This document shows, piece after piece, positions 50,855 to 62,685 of a stretch of DNA of 64,000 bases. The notes under the pieces were generated by a model. It was given only the letters and a program-made list of their open reading frames with translations, was not told the origin of the DNA and did no database searches. A program made the translations under genes and the position numbers. Within the stretch, counting starts at the first letter, position 1. Each line of letters begins with the position of its first letter. Source of the DNA: Orthonyx spaldingii (Eukaryota > Chordata > Aves > Passeriformes > Orthonychidae); NCBI GenBank assembly GCA_013397795.1, contig VZTJ01006079.1:62001-126000 (forward strand), read 5' to 3'.

Positions 50855-52175
50855 TATAGTGGTTGGAGTTCATTCACCTGAGTTTCTGGTTAAACGCCAG
50901 CACATCTACCAGATTTTATTCAATTTGGCTATGAGATAAGGATTAGGAGTAGGTAAAGCAGGCTCAAACATTAAAGGATATAAAGAAAGTTTATTAACAG
51001 ACCTACAAGGAAGGAGGAAAAAAATTAAGAACCAGAACAAAACTCTCAGAACACCTCCGCTCCTTCCACCTCTCTACTCCTTTCCCAGTGACAATACAAA
51101 AAACAACACTTCGACTTTCAGTCAGTTTACCACCTCTAAATTAGTCTTTTCTCAGTTCATTTAGGGAGACCAGTGTCCTCCTGCTTTACCATGTTGACTT
51201 TTCCACAAGATATACAGTTCTTATGGTTTTCAGCCTCACAACTAGCAGCCGCCCAGGAGAAAAACATCTGCTTGTTGTGGAAAGTCCCTCCCACACCAGT
51301 AGCCTTCCCACAGCTACTACGGTGGGTTATGATGGTTCATGGGGTATTCTTTCAAGGATGTGTGATTCTACTGCAGCAACAAAGAAATCCCCTTCTTCCA
51401 TGACTGGCAACGTAAGTCCTCTTTCACCATTCCCCGGGGCAAGGGATCTGGATCACAGCTTCTTTTCTATCTCTGCTCAAACTTCTCATCAGGCTGCAAT
51501 TACTTCAATATCTACTTATCTCTACACAGGTGTCTTAGTTCACTGGCTGCACTGGCTGCAGTCAGAATGTCATGTACCCCCTTTGGACCATTCTTTTCAT
51601 ACATTACAGGGAATATTTTAGCTTAGTCTCAACCATGGTTTCACAGAAGAATTTTCAGCTTCCATATTGAAGCACTCCTCATACGCCTCCCTCTAGGCGT
51701 CGGCTCTGCTTCTCTCACTGACTTTCCAAGTCTCTATGCTGTGTTTCTGTAGGTGTCCTCANTGATCTTTGCCGGGTTGTTTAAAAAGTCTGAGCTGGGC
51801 TGCAGAAGCAGTCAGTCAAGAGTTTCATTAGCCTTGCTCTGCGAAGCTGGCCCAGCCCGGCGGGGCTAGACCGACCCGGGGTGATAGAGCGGGGCCTGGC
51901 CCAAGTCGGATGGAGCTGGCCTGGCCTCTGCCCGGCCCGGCACAGGACTTGCTTCTCTGGCAGCAACAGGACAAGAAAAAGGGGTTTTTTTTCAGGTGTC
52001 TTTCTCTTAAATATGTTTTTTTTCCTGGAGGCGGAACAACTTTTAATTGGATTATATACCTATCAATACTCAAAACTAGCTGGTCACTGGCTCTGTTTCT
52101 CAGGAAGCAAGGGCTACTGCTTCCTGCACCATAGGTCACTTGCAAGACTCACCCTTCCTGGGCAAACCCACGAGA
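50855..52175 (-). mobile_element. long LTR, minus strand (copy 2, with internal deletions)
   Basis: It is the same LTR as 41765-43313, same orientation, 9090 bp further right. Bases matching 41784-42493 are identical throughout (710 bp, compared line by line), and so are 42509-42669. Elsewhere it differs: four changes in the first 20 bases, two deletions (about 90 bp at the N at 51762, and about 135-150 bp in the GC-rich block near 51920-51945), and roughly 10 % divergence right of the N. AATAAA is at the complement of 50990-50995. The frames 51173-51403 and 51223-51621 are antisense copies of those in copy 1. A possible target duplication GTTAC flanks it. Confidence 0.82.
51762..51762. other. 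ambiguous base N (assembly seam)
   Basis: This is the only N in the window. Relative to copy 1, the sequence jumps here from the base matching 42669 to about 42761, so around 90 bp are absent. A collapsed gap or a joined contig edge is likely. Confidence 0.8.
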
Positions 52176-52180
52176 GTTAC
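52176..52180. repeat. candidate right target duplication GTTAC of LTR copy 2
   Basis: Matches 50850-50854. Confidence 0.5.
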
Positions 52181-52977
52181 TTAACAACTTAAGAGAAAAA
52201 GAGGGAGGGGAGGGCCAGAGGCAGGGGCATGGAGAGAGAGAGAGAGAGAGAGATCACCAGTCCTGGATTTGGTATCAGACCTGCCAACAGGATTGTTTGG
52301 TGGAGACAGAGAGAGACACTCAGAGAGAAATTCTGGAAGTCTCCCTTAGCATGTTGTCTAGGCACATGGTACAGTCACTTGGGCCTTGTCACTTCTGAAT
52401 CAAAATCAAGGAAAATCAACCATATGTGAAACACAAATATTAATTCGACTTCATTGATTTAAAATATGGTAGTAAGATTGGGATAGAACTCAAGCTAAAA
52501 AGGGTTAAGGATTCCCCAACAATATTACATATATAACCAAAGAGAGGCTATCAATCTCATTTATAATACTCACTTATATCTTTCTTTTTACATTTCCAAA
52601 CACTGTGTAAACCAGACAAATAACTCAGGAAATACTTTGGAGCAAAGGCAGTCAAAATCCAATATTCTGGTGTTAGTTATAACATCAGCATCTTTAGCAC
52701 CTGAGCCATGTGTTTGCCATGATTTACTAATACATATAGTGTGTTATTACAATAAAATTGTATAACAGTTCTAATGTTATATAGTTTAGCAGTCTCAGTT
52801 TTATGTTAAAAGCATCTCAGGTAGCAAATCTACATAATAGTTCAAAATATTTTCTAGGTATAGCAAAGGAATAAGAAGAAACTTTCTACTTAAAAGCTGA
52901 AGCAGGAAGGAGTGTTTTCTTCTGCCCTTATTCAAAGTCTTTCAGTAGTCTACTGACCTCTTATCTAAAAGGTTAAT
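52181..52977. other. unique DNA with purine-rich start, no gene seen
   Basis: A G/A-rich run from about 52189 leads into (GA)n at 52232-52253. The rest is AT-rich unique DNA. Confidence 0.55.
52232..52253 (+). repeat. (GA)n microsatellite
   Basis: Eleven uninterrupted GA units. Confidence 0.95.
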
Positions 52978-53345
52978 CATATAATTACAGAGTCATAGAG
53001 TAGTTTGAGTTGGAAGGGACCTTAAAGATCATCTAGTTCCAACTTCCCTGCCATGAACAGAGACAATTTCCACTAGGTTGTTCAAGTCCCACCCATTCTG
53101 ATCTTAAACACTTACAGAGGTGATGCATCTTCAGCTTCTCTGGAAAACATGTTTCAGCGCCTCACCACCCTCTAAAGAATTTCTTCCTAGCATCTTATAT
53201 AAATCTCTACTCTCTTAGTTTAAAGCCATTCCCTCTTGTTCTATCATCAACTGCCTGCACAAAAAGTTGTTCAGTCTTTTTGTAAGCCTGCTTTAAGTAC
53301 TGGAATGCCACAATGAGTTCTCTCCAGAGACTTCTTATAATTTGG
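52978..53345 (-). mobile_element. CR1 LINE 3' end, minus strand
   Basis: The forward reading AGAGTCATAGAGTAGTTTGA, GTTGGAAGGGACCTTAAAGA and TCATCTAGTTCCAACTTCCC is the reverse complement of the CR1 3' terminus. It is followed by UTR and the end of ORF2: AAAGAATTTCTTCCTAGCAT (RKKFF region), and CCTCTTGTTCTATCATCAAC. About 370 bp, 5'-truncated. The minus frame 53419-53207 (70 codons) is a worn CR1 ORF2 C-terminus. Confidence 0.9.
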
Positions 53346-56300
53346 AACAGCTGGTGGTATCCCAGATTTCTTTGTATGAACATTATGCAAGAAAGGACCA
53401 CCATTAGCTTCTGATCCATTTGATTTAAAAATTACTTTAAACTTAAATATGTACAATGATGATTGAAGTTATCTTTTCATGTGTTTCTGTCTAAATATAG
53501 ATATTTTAAAAACTACGTAACATATCACTTCCTGAATACTAACTTTGTGGTAATTAAATAAAATCCTGTCATGAGGAGCTTCATTCATTCTTTGAGATCA
53601 TTACTCATAAAAAAACCCCAAAAATTGGCCCAGGTCAGTACCTAGAAAGGTGTGCCTAAATCATTCTGCCAAAAGCTCTCTTGGAGATTCTTATATTAAA
53701 CTGACAGGTTCCTCATGAAGGAACCTGTCACAAACACATTTAGGTAGGGATCAGGTGTCTTTACAAGTTAGATGAAAAAGAATTTGGCACTTTTGAGGAG
53801 TAAAATGCAGCAAAAGACTGAGAGATTCTGGAAAAAAGTCTGTAAAATATCATTACCCCTTTCAGTTGAATTTCAAAAAATTAATTTTCATATATTCTCT
53901 GTTTTACTACACGCCATTATTTTGATTTTGCTTTAATTATCTAGACAAATGCTATGCACAATAGTTATCGAAATGAGGTAACCTTTGATCTTCTTTTTCA
54001 TACGTGAAAGACTTTCTCTGAAGAAACAGAGATTTTTGGTGCCCTCCTGCTTTATCATACTGAATTATAACTTCCTTTAAAGAGGATCAAAACAAGTATA
54101 TGTAAATGAAGTTTAATTCACTGACCTACTTCAGATCTAATTCAGCTTGACCTCATCCTCTCATGTTTCCTGACCTTCAGTGCCCTCTTCCTTACTTTCT
54201 TTTATCATTAATCTTTACCCCCCCTTAGCTTCTTCCTGTGCATTCATTGATCTTTCTCCTTGCTATAAACGCTTTCTTACTTGATTGTAATTCTCTTTTT
54301 ATCCCTCCTCACAACTCCTACCGTGAGTCCCTTGAAAATGAATATGAGTACTAATCTATATCTATTTCCTCACTTCCTTATTTTCACTTCATATGTCTGT
54401 CCTATTCTAACTGTCTTCACAAAAGGACAGGATAACCTCTTGTGTTGATCCTTACAACAGACTGGAAATCATCACTTCTATGAACCTGCTGTCCTTGCAC
54501 AACAATATATCTTGAAGGGTTTTTTTCTCTCTCCTTTTTCTTTTTGTCTTCAGGAAAATCTTTCGTCTTCATTTTACCACCAGATGTTTCTTCAGTGGAA
54601 ATTACAATTTCTTCCCTAGTCTTCATTCATAATTCCTGTGTTGAGAAATTATTCTATTCCTAGTGCTTTAAATTGTCATGAAATAACTGGCAGAGCTTAC
54701 TGCACCTGTGTTTTCTGCTCAGTCACACCTGTGAACCTACCATGTTCTTTACTTTGGTTCACTGTGACTAAATTTGAGGAAGTATTTTTAATTAAATGTT
54801 TAACTTCCTTCCTGAAATTTTTACTGTGGCCACCTTTTCAAACTCTCAATGAAACTACTCACATCTCTTAATTATATTCCTCTTTTCTAATTTCATCAGT
54901 ATGAATTGCTCTATAATCTTACAATGAAAGCAAGGCAAGTTTGAACAAATGTCTGGATATTTCTCCACAGCCATATTAGCTAAAGTACATCAATATTATT
55001 TTGAACTTCTAGATTTTCTTTATAAAGTAAATATTAAAAATAAAATAAGATATTGTGCAGCATTATCACTATGAGGAGAAGGAAAGCTGAAGTAATTTAA
55101 ATGAATAATACCAACAACAACCTCAATAGTACTCAAGCGAGTTTGTGTTTGTGTATATGTAATTACATAAGTATGTATGTACTAGATGAAATAATGTTTA
55201 AATTAGTCACAGAAGTTGAAACTGAAAAGGCCATTAGTAAAGTGTGATTATTCGACAGAAATACACATAATCTTGTTTGAGGCACAATAAGACCAAGACA
55301 GTGCATACTGGACAAACGATTCCTATTTACAAGACTGCAGGCCTGCTAAGTGTAAATGCTTGTCAAGCTTAATACAGAGAAAAGCTTTATTAAACCATAG
55401 CCATTAAGATAAATCCTAAGGGTCAGGTTCATAACCCCATCATTTTTTGCATGCAATGTATGTACTATAATACTTTCACATAACTTAATACTGTCTTCAA
55501 ACTAGAAAGTTGTTACTAATGCTGTTTCACAAAGGAAACTTTGACAAATTCAATAAGTTTCCTACATAATAGGAGACACAAAGCACTTGAAGAGCAACCC
55601 ACTGCTGGGGCTTTTTTTACACTTTTTATTCTCTAGGGAATTCAGCTTTTGGCAGATAATCCTGAAATCTTTATTTACACTCAACTAAGACGGGTAAAAG
55701 AAGGGAAATTAGTTTCATAGTATAAGTTAGGACCCCAGTTAACAGTAAAACATATATGAAAAAGGAAAAGCCAAACAAAACAATGTACCTTATTAAGTGG
55801 CTTGATTTCAATTTGTCATCTTCTTTTCATTTAGGAGAGATCACAAGACAAATTTGTATCTTTTAAATGCTGAGTCACATTCCTTGGGTGAGCTATATCC
55901 TGTGAGCTTTGTTTCTCTGAACAGGAGCTAATTATTTGGAGCAAAGTCCTTCCATATGAATGTCTCCACTCACTAGGAAAGCAATCAAAAATAAAGAATT
56001 TGAACTTCTAGGTATTTCCTGTAATCCAGGGTCTTGTTTATTAATGCACTAGAATACTGTAAGACACATGCTCATCAAAACTGCCTGAGAACACATTTAG
56101 CACAACAGATTCTTAGACATTCCCTCATGCTGGGTGCCCCATGAAGAGTTATTAGCTACCTTGTCAGTAGAGAATTCATGCAATACAAATGTGTCCTTTC
56201 CCAAGAAAGAGGCTGGTGAGTTTGGGTTAAACTCTCTTCTGAGTTTGTATCAACGTATGTGTAAAATCTTTCTACAAGGTTTACTCATTGCAAAAATATT

Positions 56301-59094
56301 TTGGTGGAGAGAAATATATTAGTATTTATTTTAGCTATTTAAAATAAAAATGGTGAGTATAAAGAGAAAGGATTTGCTATTACTCACTGCTATCTGTCAA
56401 AGTATCAAAAATCTATGTGAGCAAATATACTCAGTAAAAACTGAGTTGAAAATCTCAAAAAACCCTCAGAAAAAACAGAACTTTTGAGTCCCTATTGCTA
56501 TATTAAGTCAATAGGTGTTAGTTTAGTATGACACATACAAAATAAATGAGGATTAAACTTGTAAGAAAGACTTCAAATGGTGCTACTTTGTACTTTGGTG
56601 TAAGTACAAGGACTGTGGCAAAGAATGCCATGCCTGCAGGAACTGAAAATGGTCCTTGTCAGCTTCCAAGAGCTGAAAATCCAAAACTGCTGTCTTCCCA
56701 CATACTTCTCCACAGAACACTAACATCAACATGATATACAGTACTAGTTACCACTGCACAGTAAGGTTAAGTACTCAACTGAGTTTAAGGGTCATAGTAC
56801 CTTTTTTTTTTTAATCTTTTCTTTTAAGACCTCTTTCATTATTAATTGAATATGCACCTGCATTTTCTGAAGATTGTTCACTAATTTCTTTCCAGTTAGA
56901 CAAAAGGGCTGGAAAGTTCACTGTGGTCAGCTGCCTGACAGAATTGGGATTACAGACACAATTTTGTCATCAGTGTTCACATTTACAGTGATTTAAAGAT
57001 TTGCTCATAACCACATCAGATGTTACTCCAAGCAGCAGCAAAATCAATGTGATACAGTTAATCCTGATTTTCATTCTGACACTCACAATGATTTGTGATT
57101 TTCGAGATTACATACACAGTAAAAAATAAATACAGCAGGAGGAATTGGATTTACAAGTATTTTCTGTTACCGTAAATTTACTATTTTACCTCTTATACCT
57201 GTTGGATGAGCTGTGGAGACATTCTGAAAAGTATTTTTCAATCAGGTTATAAGTAACCCTTAAGCATATTCTTGAGGCTTTGTAAGATATTTTAAAATAC
57301 TACATTTTCATTGCCTGCTGTTTCAATCCATCAAACATAGTAGACCATTTCAGAATTAAAAATATTATTATTAAAAAGTATTTGTTTCTTGGTAATATTT
57401 AAGCCTTGGGATGTTACAGCTTATCATAATTGACAAACCTCAAATATCATCTTCAAGGCACATAGAAATTGTAGATGCCTGCATGTGACTAAATTACATT
57501 TTAAGATTATGGGGATTTTTACCCACTCAGTAATAAAAATAAAATAAAATATAAAAATGTCCTGTGCTTTGACTTACTAGTATTCTTATGGTAAGAGTAA
57601 CTTATTCTGAGTGCACCAAGCTTGCACAAATACTGTTGAAGTTCAAGTCAGGCAGATGTTTAGTAGCTGCAATAATGGAATGTAAACCACTGTCTGTGTA
57701 AATACACCTATCTATGCTAGTCCTTCCGCCAGAGAAGAAAAAGAGGCTTAGGACAGTAGGGTAAAAGACAAACAATTTGCATTCTCTTGACCATTGCAGC
57801 TACTGTTGTATTTACTGATACATGATCATAACTGTTAATAGCAATTGAATAGACAATATGTATCTGTTCACTCCAGAAACAAAATTGAAAGATACTTCTC
57901 AGGTACCTCAAAGTTAAAGACAGAACATATGGAGCACCAAAGACCAGAATAGCAAGTATAGGTGAGATCTGTGTTTATCCAACCAGGACAAGCCTAAAGG
58001 TAAATACTGGTAAAGAGTTTAAGATATTGGAAGCTGAAGAATGGTATCAGAAAGTAATGAAAGAAATAAGGAAGTAGTAGAATATAGGTAGAATAGTAGA
58101 GCTATCATTGATTAGTTAACAGTCAGGAAAAATTTATATTCCAGGATTGTCTCTTGTTATACCAAATGCAGAGAAAGGATCATTATTATAAGAGACAAGT
58201 GACAGCAAGCTTTGTTCTTCTTTTGGTTTGGTCTGAGTTTTTTGTTCATCTGCTTGTTTTTCTGGTTTGGTTACTTTTTTAATTCCCAGGCCTCGTTTTC
58301 TTCTTTTAATGTCTTTCTACCCAGACAGTTTTCTAATTGCATCATGGAAGAGATTCTTCCTCCTTTTACTGGAAGAAATCTTGAGAGGAAACTCTTGAGT
58401 CTACGAGTCTTGGCACATTTGGCATTGTAAAACCCACTAGCAGCAAAATCTCATACTGGATAAAAACAAACTCCCTGGAGAACATCTGCAGTCACTGTGC
58501 AACTTGCCAGGGAAGTCAATTGTCATTATCAAAAAAGTAAAGAAGATACCTAATACAAGGTATATTCTCCTAGGAGCCAAGTAAAGCACCCAGACTGAGA
58601 AAGTAGAATAATATGCTGACATGATTAACACATTTTACTGGCTTCAGTTCAAAATGTGTTTGGCATTTTGGTACTAAGAATAAAACTTTAAAACATTCTG
58701 AAAATCCAAACAAACAATATCTTCAATATTGTTTTGATAGTTAAATATTTAGCAACAGCAAATTATGACTAGCAACCCTCTTGCTGTTCTCAGAGAGGGG
58801 TGAAAAAAGTGTACTTAGTTTAGACCTTTATGCTCCAAAATCTGACCTATTTGAACACTGAAACCTTAAAATCATCTTTATGACTACCTTTGCGTTTTAC
58901 CCATGCCAGTATTCAGATGCCTCCGTCTTTGTCAAACTCAATCAAGATTTTATTCTTCTAATATCATCTCCAGCAGTTAAATGCAGAGCTGCACTGTAAT
59001 TTTTTCAATTCTTAAAATTCCTTGCATTACAAGTAAATATTTTTTCCAGACCCCTCACACACAGGATTTCTTTCCACTGTACATAGCTGGTTTT
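53346..59094. other. unique AT-rich DNA; pyrimidine-rich stretch at 54.15-54.42 kb
   Basis: No gene is supported. It contains the perfect inverted repeat at 53702-53730 and a C/T-rich stretch at about 54150-54420. A minus frame at 54626-54417 reads as Lys/Glu-rich (a run of five Lys/Glu after DFPEDK) but has no recognisable family. Confidence 0.5.
53702..53730. repeat. perfect inverted repeat, 12-bp arms and 5-base loop
   Basis: TGACAGGTTCCT (53702-53713), loop CATGA, then AGGAACCTGTCA (53719-53730). The arms pair without mismatch and would form a short hairpin in RNA or a cruciform in DNA. It is too short for a microRNA precursor by itself. Confidence 0.95.
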
Positions 59095-59483
59095 TCATAG
59101 AACCATAGAACGTCTTGAGTTGGAAGGGACCCTTAAGATCCTCTAGCTCCAAAAACTTTTACTAGATCAGCCTGCGCTTCAACACTTACAGGGATGGGGA
59201 GTTCACAGCCTCTCTGGGCAAACTTTTCAGAGCCTCAACACCTGCACAGCAAAGAATTTCTTCCTAATACCTAATCTAAACCTACCCTCCTTCAGCTTAA
59301 GGCCCTTATCACCACATGTTCTTTTAAAAACTCCCTCTCCAACCTTCTTGCATGTCCTGTCTAGGTACCAGAAGGCTGCTGTAAGGTCTCTCCAGACCAT
59401 TCTCTTCTCCAGGCTGAACAGTCCCAACTCTCTCAGCCTGTCTTCACAGGAGAAGTGTTCAAGCCCTAGGACCATCTTTGTGA
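59095..59483 (-). mobile_element. CR1 LINE 3' end, minus strand
   Basis: It has the terminal TCATAGAACCATAGAACGTC and GAGTTGGAAGGGACCCTTAA in forward reading. The minus frame 59475-59227 (82 codons) contains LRELGLFSLEKRMVWRDL and KLKEGRFRLGIRKKFF, the C-terminal end of CR1 ORF2. It is one of the better-preserved CR1 ends here, with ORF2 still open over its last 80 codons, but truncated at the 5' side. Confidence 0.92.
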
Positions 59484-62400
59484 TAAATTAATCCTAGTCA
59501 CTGCTTCACAGACTCACAGTTTATACCTAGACAAAACAGTTAAGAGTCATAGAAAAGCTGAAGAGAAAAAAGGAAAGCAGGGTTAACCAGAAGATTCAAT
59601 CACTTCCTGTAGTCCAGACTCATCTGACAAGAAAGAATTAGACAGGTTTATCTTTTTATACAATGCAATCCTTACAAAGTCCTAGTTACTTTTTTTAAGA
59701 AATTTTACATATGATAAGGCTCTTCAAAATCAGCATTCATGTTGATTTATAACTAGTAGTTAATAAACCAAATACTGCATAGAAATATATATTTGTATCT
59801 AGTTATGAGTATGGACCACTTTATCTATGAGTCTGGAATCTGAGAATTCCTGCACATTAGTCAGCCAATGATTTGGAAAGGTGTGTTGGGATATTTAATC
59901 TCAAAAGAGGCTCAGTATTAAAGAAACAGCTCAGAAGACATAGTGAATCAGATAATGCTAATATTATTCTCTTACATAAGTGATTATGTGCATATATATT
60001 AATAAAAATATATACATGTATATGCATTTGAAGTGGATATAAGATTGAGAATACCTAAATAACATGAAACGCATCATATGATAGCAACTTATCCTGAAAT
60101 GTATTGTTGTTATACTAAGTTTCAAAACTAAAATTATTCTGAATTAAAATCTGATCACTTTTTGAAGAACAGACATGTGTAAGTAAGGCAAATAAATCAG
60201 CTGTAATTCTGTCCTAAGAATATTTCACACTAATTCAATTACAGTTTTGGAACTTACCAATATTCTTAAATAACACATCAATAGTGTTTCAAATGCTTTT
60301 TTTTTTTTTTTCCTTAACACAGTTACACACTTTGGAGTTTACATGGTTTGTAGGAAGTAACTGTGACAGGCGCAGACAAGAATTGGCAAAGGTGCATCAT
60401 GGCAGATACAACAGGGATCCTACTAGTAGCAGACATAGGAGAAACCACATCAGTGGCAAAACTCACTTCACTAGCTGGCAATGCTTTTTCAATGCTGCAG
60501 TGCAGAGTGCTGAGGGTGCTTACTCTTGTTGACAGAAATACTTGATCTATGGAGGTAGGGGGCGTAGCATTAGAGAAGAAAAATATGGAAGCACTAAAAA
60601 AAACCAAAGAAAACATGAGATACTGACACACTCATTTGGAAAAGGTGATTTTTTTAGCCTGCTTAAGTTACTCTAACATGAAAATCATCAGTGCATTACA
60701 AATTTGTGAATGTTATTCCATTTCTCTATACAAGATTTTCTTACCTGTCAAATCACGTTTTCCCTGTGCAGGTAAAAAATACGTATGTCTTAGAGTTTAG
60801 CAAGGTCAGAAGCACTTTATTGACCAGACCCTTGGGTGCCCTCAATGTTGTATAGAAAAAGAGATACTAATATTTTTAAGTAAGACAAGTCAATATATGT
60901 CAGCCAAACATGAAGCTTTAAAACAGAGAAATAATAAATTAACCTTACTGCTCTTCTTAGTTGACCAATAATTTGGAAAGTTTGACATGCTTGGGTAGCA
61001 GAATAATGGCAGAATCAGATTCTTGTTCCTATATTGTAGGTTGTTTCTGTTTCCCTTATCAAGTGCTCACTCTAGAGGAAGCGGAGCAAGAATTCTATGA
61101 TATTCCTACAGAAGCACAGATTTAGTAGTGCCACATAGGCAGTTTGTGATTAAACAGGAATGAACACTTCTCAATTGAGTGCTGGTAGTTTTCAGAAATG
61201 ATTACTTATGAAAAACAAATCTTGACAACCAATTAGAAAAGTTACCATAAAACAGTTTATTTTGAGCAAGCTCTGACAATTGCACAAAGGCCACTACTTC
61301 TACTCTAAATAGAGAAGTGTAATCATGAGGCCATATTAAGCAGGAAAACACTTGATCCGTATTACAACTGATCCTTTTACATAAACTGAAAAAGCTTATC
61401 AAGCTTTTTGGTAATTGGTAGCTACTGAAGAGAAAAAAAATGCTGATGAAACAACTAACATTGATTTAGACAATCAGAGTGAAAGTCTGTTACCTTGCCC
61501 ATTCAACATTGACTTGTTCTCTTTCACACTCTCTCCTTCCCTGACATAATTCTACAAACATAATTCTACAAAATTGGAGACCAACCCAAACAACTCACAG
61601 TTTAAAAGCAGTTTTGGTAGCAAACACTTTCTCTGTCTAGCCCAGAGTTGTGTTGTACACTTCCTTCTTCATTATCTATTCAATCACCAAAAATTTTAGA
61701 GATCTTTCAAAATTATGCTGACATAGATATAGGTCTTCAACACAAAGAAACAGGCTTATGTCCATAGTGTTTTGCCCAGTGTCCAATCTTCCCACATAGC
61801 TAACTCCAGAATTAATGAATGCTATGATAATGTAAATAGACTTATTTTCAGTGCAGGTCTCTCTTATGCTTCTTCAGCTACCCTACCTAAGACTGTATGG
61901 TTCTTCTTCATTTGTAAATTTATTCAGTTGTGTGATGAAGCAGCTATAATTCCGACAACTGTTCCCTCACTGAGTTCCAGCCCTCTGGGGTAAGCATGAT
62001 GGATTCTTTTCTCCTCCTAGCTAAGAGGGGATAAAAACTGTAAGAATAAAATCTCTAAAGGACATGCTGACTAATGAACACAAAATGGAGCAATGTGCCA
62101 TCTTGAACTGTTTAAGCCAAAATTGATCTGCAATGAGAATTAGCTGTCCCTAAGGAGCCAAGTGCAGAAAAGCAGCAACTGGTATTACAGAAGCTTCAGA
62201 TCTGTGAGCAAAGCAATGGTAAATCACCTAAGGCTGGTCAAGGGAGGCAATAGGTATATGCCATATGGGACCCACTGCTTGAACAGAGCTATTGAGGACT
62301 ATTTACCTCTGGGAAAAAACAAAGAAAGAAAACTTTCAGATCAACTGTCCCGATTAGAAACTCCTAAACTAAACTACTGCTTAATATTTGAATGAAGTAT

Positions 62401-62685
62401 GGAAATTCCTACATTTTAAAGTGTTTACAATTCTTCCTTTTCAGCCATTTTTCAAATGTTTATTTGTTTTATGTCAACATTCTAATTCAGCATTAAAGTC
62501 CATAAGCTCTAAAGCCTATCCAGCAGATTCTTGCAAACCATGATGGCTTGCATGGATATTTGCAATGTACCTCACCTTTAGAATACAAGGCCCTGTATGT
62601 ATAAAAAAGTGTGTGTGCACAGACCCTAAACAGCATGATCAAAAGGCTGAGTTCTGGCCCATCTGTGAAAAATTATTATGACTAG
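59484..62685. other. unique DNA; possible exon-like patch near 60.3-60.55 kb
   Basis: No gene is supported. A T-tract and CCTTAACACAG precede a GC-richer stretch from 60323 that is open in three frames (60284-60532 and 60363-60545 plus, 60631-60323 minus). A GAG-GTAGGG word follows at 60552-60560. A perfect 14-bp tandem duplication lies at 61545-61572. The frame 62162-62395 is motif-free. Confidence 0.45.
61545..61572. repeat. perfect 14-bp tandem duplication
   Basis: CATAATTCTACAAA occurs twice in a row without mismatch. Confidence 0.9.

Noticed and set aside
41765..52175. The two minus-strand LTRs as the ends of one 10.4-kb provirus
   Set aside because: The 7.5 kb between them has no retroviral reading frames, no primer binding site inside 50854 and no polypurine tract beside 43314. 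A GTTAC pair flanks copy 2 alone, which fits an independent solo LTR.
54417..54626. Lys/Glu-rich minus frame as a nuclear protein exon
   Set aside because: The Lys/Glu bias follows directly from the pyrimidine-rich opposite strand, and no family is recognised.
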